Position numbers and translations under genes: made by a program
In this document: piece by piece, positions 61,255-64,000 of the stretch
Layout of the letters: each line of letters opens with the position of its first letter
How positions within the stretch are numbered: the stretch's first letter is position 1
The notes under the pieces: model-generated
What the model was told of the DNA's origin: nothing
Databases searched by the model: none
Seen by the model: the letters and a program-made list of their open reading frames with translations, nothing else
Assembly: GCF_029623955.1 (NCBI RefSeq)
Contig: NZ_JARSBP010000001.1
Span: forward strand, 248,001 to 312,000
Direction of reading: 5' to 3'
Length of the DNA stretch: 64,000 bases
DNA from: Mycobacterium sp. 236(2023)
Lineage (GTDB): Bacteria; Actinomycetota; Actinomycetes; Mycobacteriales; Mycobacteriaceae

Positions 61255-62243
61255 CGGCGACCCCGTTCGGTGAGCATGCGGAGTTGCGCGATCAGCGTAC
61301 GGCGGGTCAACTCCACCTTGAATTCGTTGCCCGGCAGCGGTTCCGCTCTCGACAGTTCGGCGTCGGCGGCCGAGGCGAACGTCTCGTCGCCGGCGATTGC
61401 GCCCGCGAGGATCTGCTCAGCCCTGCGAGCCCGCCACGGCTTGTGGGCGATGCCGCCCAACGCGATTCGGGCGGTCGCGATGGACTCACCGACGAAGCTG
61501 AGCTCGGCGGCCACCGATACGAGCGCGAACGCATAGGACGCGCGGTCGCGGACCTTGCGGTAATCGGCGACCGCGTTGTCCGGCGCAGGCGGTATCTCCA
61601 CCGCGGTGATCAAGTCGCCGTGGCTGAGCACGGTGTCGCGATGCGGTTCGTCGCCGGGCAGCCGGTGGAATTCCGTTGCGGGAACCCGCCGTGGTCCTTC
61701 GGGGCCTTCCACGACGATCTGGGCGTCGAGGGCCGCCATCGCGACCGCCATGTCCGAGGGATGCGCAGCGACGCACTGGGGGGAGGCTCCGAGGATGGCG
61801 TGGTAGCGCGTGTATCCGCCCAGGGCTGAGCAACCGCTGCCGGGTTCACGCTTGTTGCACGGCGTCGTCACATCCTGGAAGTACACACACCGGGTGCGCT
61901 GCAACAGGTTTCCCGCGGTGGTTGCCGAGTTGCGCAGCTGCCCGGAAGCGCCGGAGAGCAAGGCGCGGGCCAGCATCGGGTAGTGCGACCGAATGACGGG
62001 GTGAGCCGCCAAGTCACTGTTGCGGACGTTGGCGCCGATCGAGACACCGCCGTCGTCGGTCAGCGTGACGTCGGTGAGGTCGAGCCGACTGACGTCGACG
62101 AGCAGATCGGGTTCTGCCACACCGAGTTTCATGTGGTCGACCAGATTGGTGCCGCCGGCGAGGTAAGCACCGTCGGGGTGGTCGGTCAGGACGGCGACCG
62201 CATCGGCCGGGCTGGTCGCGACGTGGTAGGCGAAGGGCTTCAC
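61251..62243 (-). CDS. FAD subunit with extra [4Fe-4S] motif (PaoB/YagS-like)
   Basis: 330 residues from a GTG at 62243 that overlaps the small-subunit stop by 4 nt. FAD motifs: YLAGGTNLVDHMKLG and SATTAGNLLQRTRC. Between them and the next strand are the cysteines of PaoB's [4Fe-4S] cluster: one in TRCVYFQD, then CNKREPGSGC. The cluster is unusual for FAD subunits of this superfamily but known for PaoB. Protein passes electrons from the [2Fe-2S] small subunit onward. Confidence 0.92.
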   Translation of the reverse strand: MKPFAYHVATSPADAVAVLTDHPDGAYLAGGTNLVDHMKLGVAEPDLLVDVSRLDLTDVTLTDDGGVSIGANVRNSDLAAHPVIRSHYPMLARALLSGASGQLRNSATTAGNLLQRTRCVYFQDVTTPCNKREPGSGCSALGGYTRYHAILGASPQCVAAHPSDMAVAMAALDAQIVVEGPEGPRRVPATEFHRLPGDEPHRDTVLSHGDLITAVEIPPAPDNAVADYRKVRDRASYAFALVSVAAELSFVGESIATARIALGGIAHKPWRARRAEQILAGAIAGDETFASAADAELSRAEPLPGNEFKVELTRRTLIAQLRMLTERGRR

Positions 62244-62761
62244 TGGACTGCCGCCTTGCCGATGGCGCTGACGATGTTCGGATATGCCGCGCAGCGGCAC
62301 AGGTTTCCGCTCATGCGTTCCCGGATCTCGTCAGCGGTGAGCTCCGGTGACGCTTCCAGATCGTCTGTGACGAAGCTCGGTGCGCCGGCCTTGACCTCGT
62401 CGAGCATGCCGACCGCCGAACAGATCTGGCCTGGTGTGCAGTACCCGCACTGGAATGCGTCCTCGTCCTGAAAGGCCTGCGCCACCGGATGCAGAGCTCC
62501 CTTGTCGCCGAGGCCCGCCGCGGTCGTGATGCGTTCGCCGTCGGCGGCGACGGCGAAAGTCAGGCAGCTGGTCAGCCGGCGACCGCCGACGAGGACGGTG
62601 CACGATCCGCATTGACCGTGATCGCACCCCTTCTTGGGCGCGGTCGCGCCGAGACGCTCTCGGAGGGCGTCGAGCAATGTCATCCGGTTGTCGACAGTCA
62701 ATGTGTGCTGCTGTCCGTCGACTTCGAGGGTTACGTCAGAGGTGTGAATGGGCTGGTTCAC
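62240..62761 (-). CDS. [2Fe-2S] small subunit (PaoA/YagT-like)
   Basis: 173 residues from a GTG at 62761; a TTG at 62794 would add eleven residues. The first cluster cysteines lie in GCDHGQCGSC and LTSC, the second in CGYC and CRC (NLCRCAAY). Unlike E. coli PaoA no Tat signal is seen in either start, so the enzyme is predicted cytosolic. First gene of the three-gene operon small-FAD-Moco with 4-nt overlaps. Confidence 0.92.
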   Translation of the reverse strand: MNQPIHTSDVTLEVDGQQHTLTVDNRMTLLDALRERLGATAPKKGCDHGQCGSCTVLVGGRRLTSCLTFAVAADGERITTAAGLGDKGALHPVAQAFQDEDAFQCGYCTPGQICSAVGMLDEVKAGAPSFVTDDLEASPELTADEIRERMSGNLCRCAAYPNIVSAIGKAAVQ

Positions 62762-62803
62762 GCTCGGCCGAATACCCGGGGCAAACCCCGCCAAACACTG
62801 GGG

Positions 62804-64000
62804 TCAGTGGCGGTGCTGCGGCGTCGCCAGCAGTGCGGCGATGCCCGTCGTCAGCGGTACCGACAGCGCCAACGCGATCCCGCCGACCGCCGAGCGCGCG
62901 ATCTCGATGGCCACGCTCTCACTCGTCAGCACATCGCCCAGCGACCGGTTCGCGACGCTGAACAACAGCAGCAGCGGAAGAGCGCTGCCCGCGTACGCCA
63001 GCACCAGCGTGTAGACCGTCGACGCGATGTGATCGCGGCCGACCCGCATCGCCCCGACGAAGACCTCACGCCGTGACGAGCCGTCACCGAGCGCGGCGAG
63101 CTCGAACGCCGTCGACGCCTGCGTGACGGTGACGTCGTTGAGCACACCCAGCGAGCCGATGATGAACCCGGCCAGCAGCATGCCGGTGATCGACACATTG
63201 CCCAGGTACGCCGCCACCTCGTTGTTCTGGTCCTCGGACAGCCCGGTCAGATGTGTCAGTTCGATTGCCGCCCAAGACAACACGGCCGCCAGCAGCAGGG
63301 AGGCCAGCGTGCCCAGCAGAGCCGCGCTGGTCCGCAGGCTGACGCCGTGGGCCAGGTAGATCACGGCGTACAGGATCGCCGCCGACGCCACGAGAGCCAC
63401 CGGGACGGCCGGACCGCCGTCACGCAGTGCAGGCAACAGGAAGACGACGAGCACGCCGAACGCGACGACGATGCCGACCAGCGCCCGCAGACCCCGCCAC
63501 CGGGCCACCGCGACGATGACGACCGCGAAGACGAGCGCGAACGCCGCCAACGGCCACGCCCGCTCGAAGTCGTAGAACGCGTAGGTGGTGGTGCCCGCCT
63601 CGTCGACCTGGCGGCTGACCCGGATGTCGTCACCCACGGCCAGGCTCGGCTGGCCGGGCCCCACACCGATCTCCAGCAGCGTGTTGGCGCCCTGGTTGGG
63701 GCCGGAATCGATGGACACCAGCGACTGCACGCATTCGGCCCCCGCTCCCTCGGCGGGCAGCGGATCCGAGGTCAGGACCGCGCCGGCTGACGGACTGCCG
63801 CACGTCGCCGCGGTGCTGGACAGCACGTGGCCGGACTCGGTGGTGACGGCCCCGCCCGCGGAGTTCTGGAACGGTAGTGGGATGCCCGCCTTTTCGCCGC
63901 TGGGCCACAGCAGGGCGGCACCGATCAGGACCGCCACGCCGATCGCGACGAGCAGGCCCACGACGATCTTGGCGGCCAGCGGGCCCAGCGGTGACGGTCC
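62804..64000 (-). CDS. YibE/F-family membrane protein, N-terminus outside window
   Basis: At least 398 residues; the open frame runs through 64000, and the GTG at 63961 is unlikely to be the true start because the upstream codons (PLGPLAAKIVVGLL) already read as family sequence. One hydrophobic N-terminal segment, an exported loop of about 100 residues with several Cys, then seven or eight transmembrane helices with the family signature SLGVLNDVTVTQASTAFELAAL. The YibE/F family has no assigned function; an efflux or small-solute transport role has been suggested. Confidence 0.88.
   Translation of the reverse strand, partial: GPSPLGPLAAKIVVGLLVAIGVAVLIGAALLWPSGEKAGIPLPFQNSAGGAVTTESGHVLSSTAATCGSPSAGAVLTSDPLPAEGAGAECVQSLVSIDSGPNQGANTLLEIGVGPGQPSLAVGDDIRVSRQVDEAGTTTYAFYDFERAWPLAAFALVFAVVIVAVARWRGLRALVGIVVAFGVLVVFLLPALRDGGPAVPVALVASAAILYAVIYLAHGVSLRTSAALLGTLASLLLAAVLSWAAIELTHLTGLSEDQNNEVAAYLGNVSITGMLLAGFIIGSLGVLNDVTVTQASTAFELAALGDGSSRREVFVGAMRVGRDHIASTVYTLVLAYAGSALPLLLLFSVANRSLGDVLTSESVAIEIARSAVGGIALALSVPLTTGIAALLATPQHRH

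Overview
The window is high-GC actinobacterial DNA that reads as a fast-growing Mycobacterium (Mycolicibacterium). Supporting signs are the GTG/TTG starts, 4-nt stop/start overlaps, many mycobacterial family proteins, and gene neighbourhoods I recall from the M. tuberculosis chromosome. The left edge (1-5541) carries a PAP2/lipid-kinase fusion, a YkuD-type exported protein (Rv0309-like), a SnoaL-like protein (Rv0310c-like) and an Hsp70-like membrane protein with a Thr-rich tail (Rv0312-like). The right part (50286-59149) carries a Gly tRNA, an exported protein, dcd (Rv0321-like), a DUF7159-type membrane protein, udgA (Rv0322-like), a CYP140-type P450 and rmlA. The roughly 45 kb between them looks like a species-specific accessory stretch of metabolic modules, in which only the GH16 glucanase (Rv0315-like) recalls the M. 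tuberculosis order. These correspondences are from memory, not from a search.

Layout. 5.6-11.3 kb: a peptide/nickel-type ABC importer operon on the minus strand. 11.6-16.9 kb: a hypothetical protein, two SDRs, an FAD monooxygenase and three small secreted proteins. 17.0-20.5 kb: a molybdenum hydroxylase with a separate FAD subunit and a fused [2Fe-2S]-Moco subunit. 20.5-26.1 kb: a DUF222/HNH (13E12-type) protein, then an exported multicopper oxidase fused to FG-GAP repeats, overlapping a small exported NTF2-like protein. 26.1-32.2 kb: a sugar-acid module with a LysR regulator, a TctCBA tripartite transporter, a GntR regulator and a talarate/galactarate dehydratase-like enolase-superfamily enzyme. 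32.2-38.8 kb: a DHA2-type exporter, a small membrane protein, a PotABCD-like ABC importer and an HTH-DUF3887 regulator. 38.9-44.6 kb: a TDP2-like EEP enzyme, a GH16 hydrolase, an alpha/beta-hydrolase-lipocalin fusion, a Gly/Pro-repeat secreted protein and a lipase-like protein. 44.6-48.4 kb: a LacI-controlled four-gene carbohydrate operon. 48.6-50.2 kb: a PhoD-like phosphatase. 59.1-62.8 kb: a second molybdenum hydroxylase, of PaoABC type with a predicted [4Fe-4S] cluster in the FAD subunit. The window ends in a YibE/F membrane protein.

The accessory part mainly takes up and oxidises small molecules (peptides, polyamine-like compounds, sugar acids, sugars, aldehydes or N-heterocycles). Each module carries its own regulator and, in several cases, a visible palindromic operator. 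No CRISPR array, insertion sequence, prophage or secretion locus was seen. The most unusual proteins are the MCO-FG-GAP fusion with its overlapping partner, the hydrolase-lipocalin fusion, the fused [2Fe-2S]-Moco subunit, the HTH-DUF3887 regulator and the WREA twin-repeat secreted protein.
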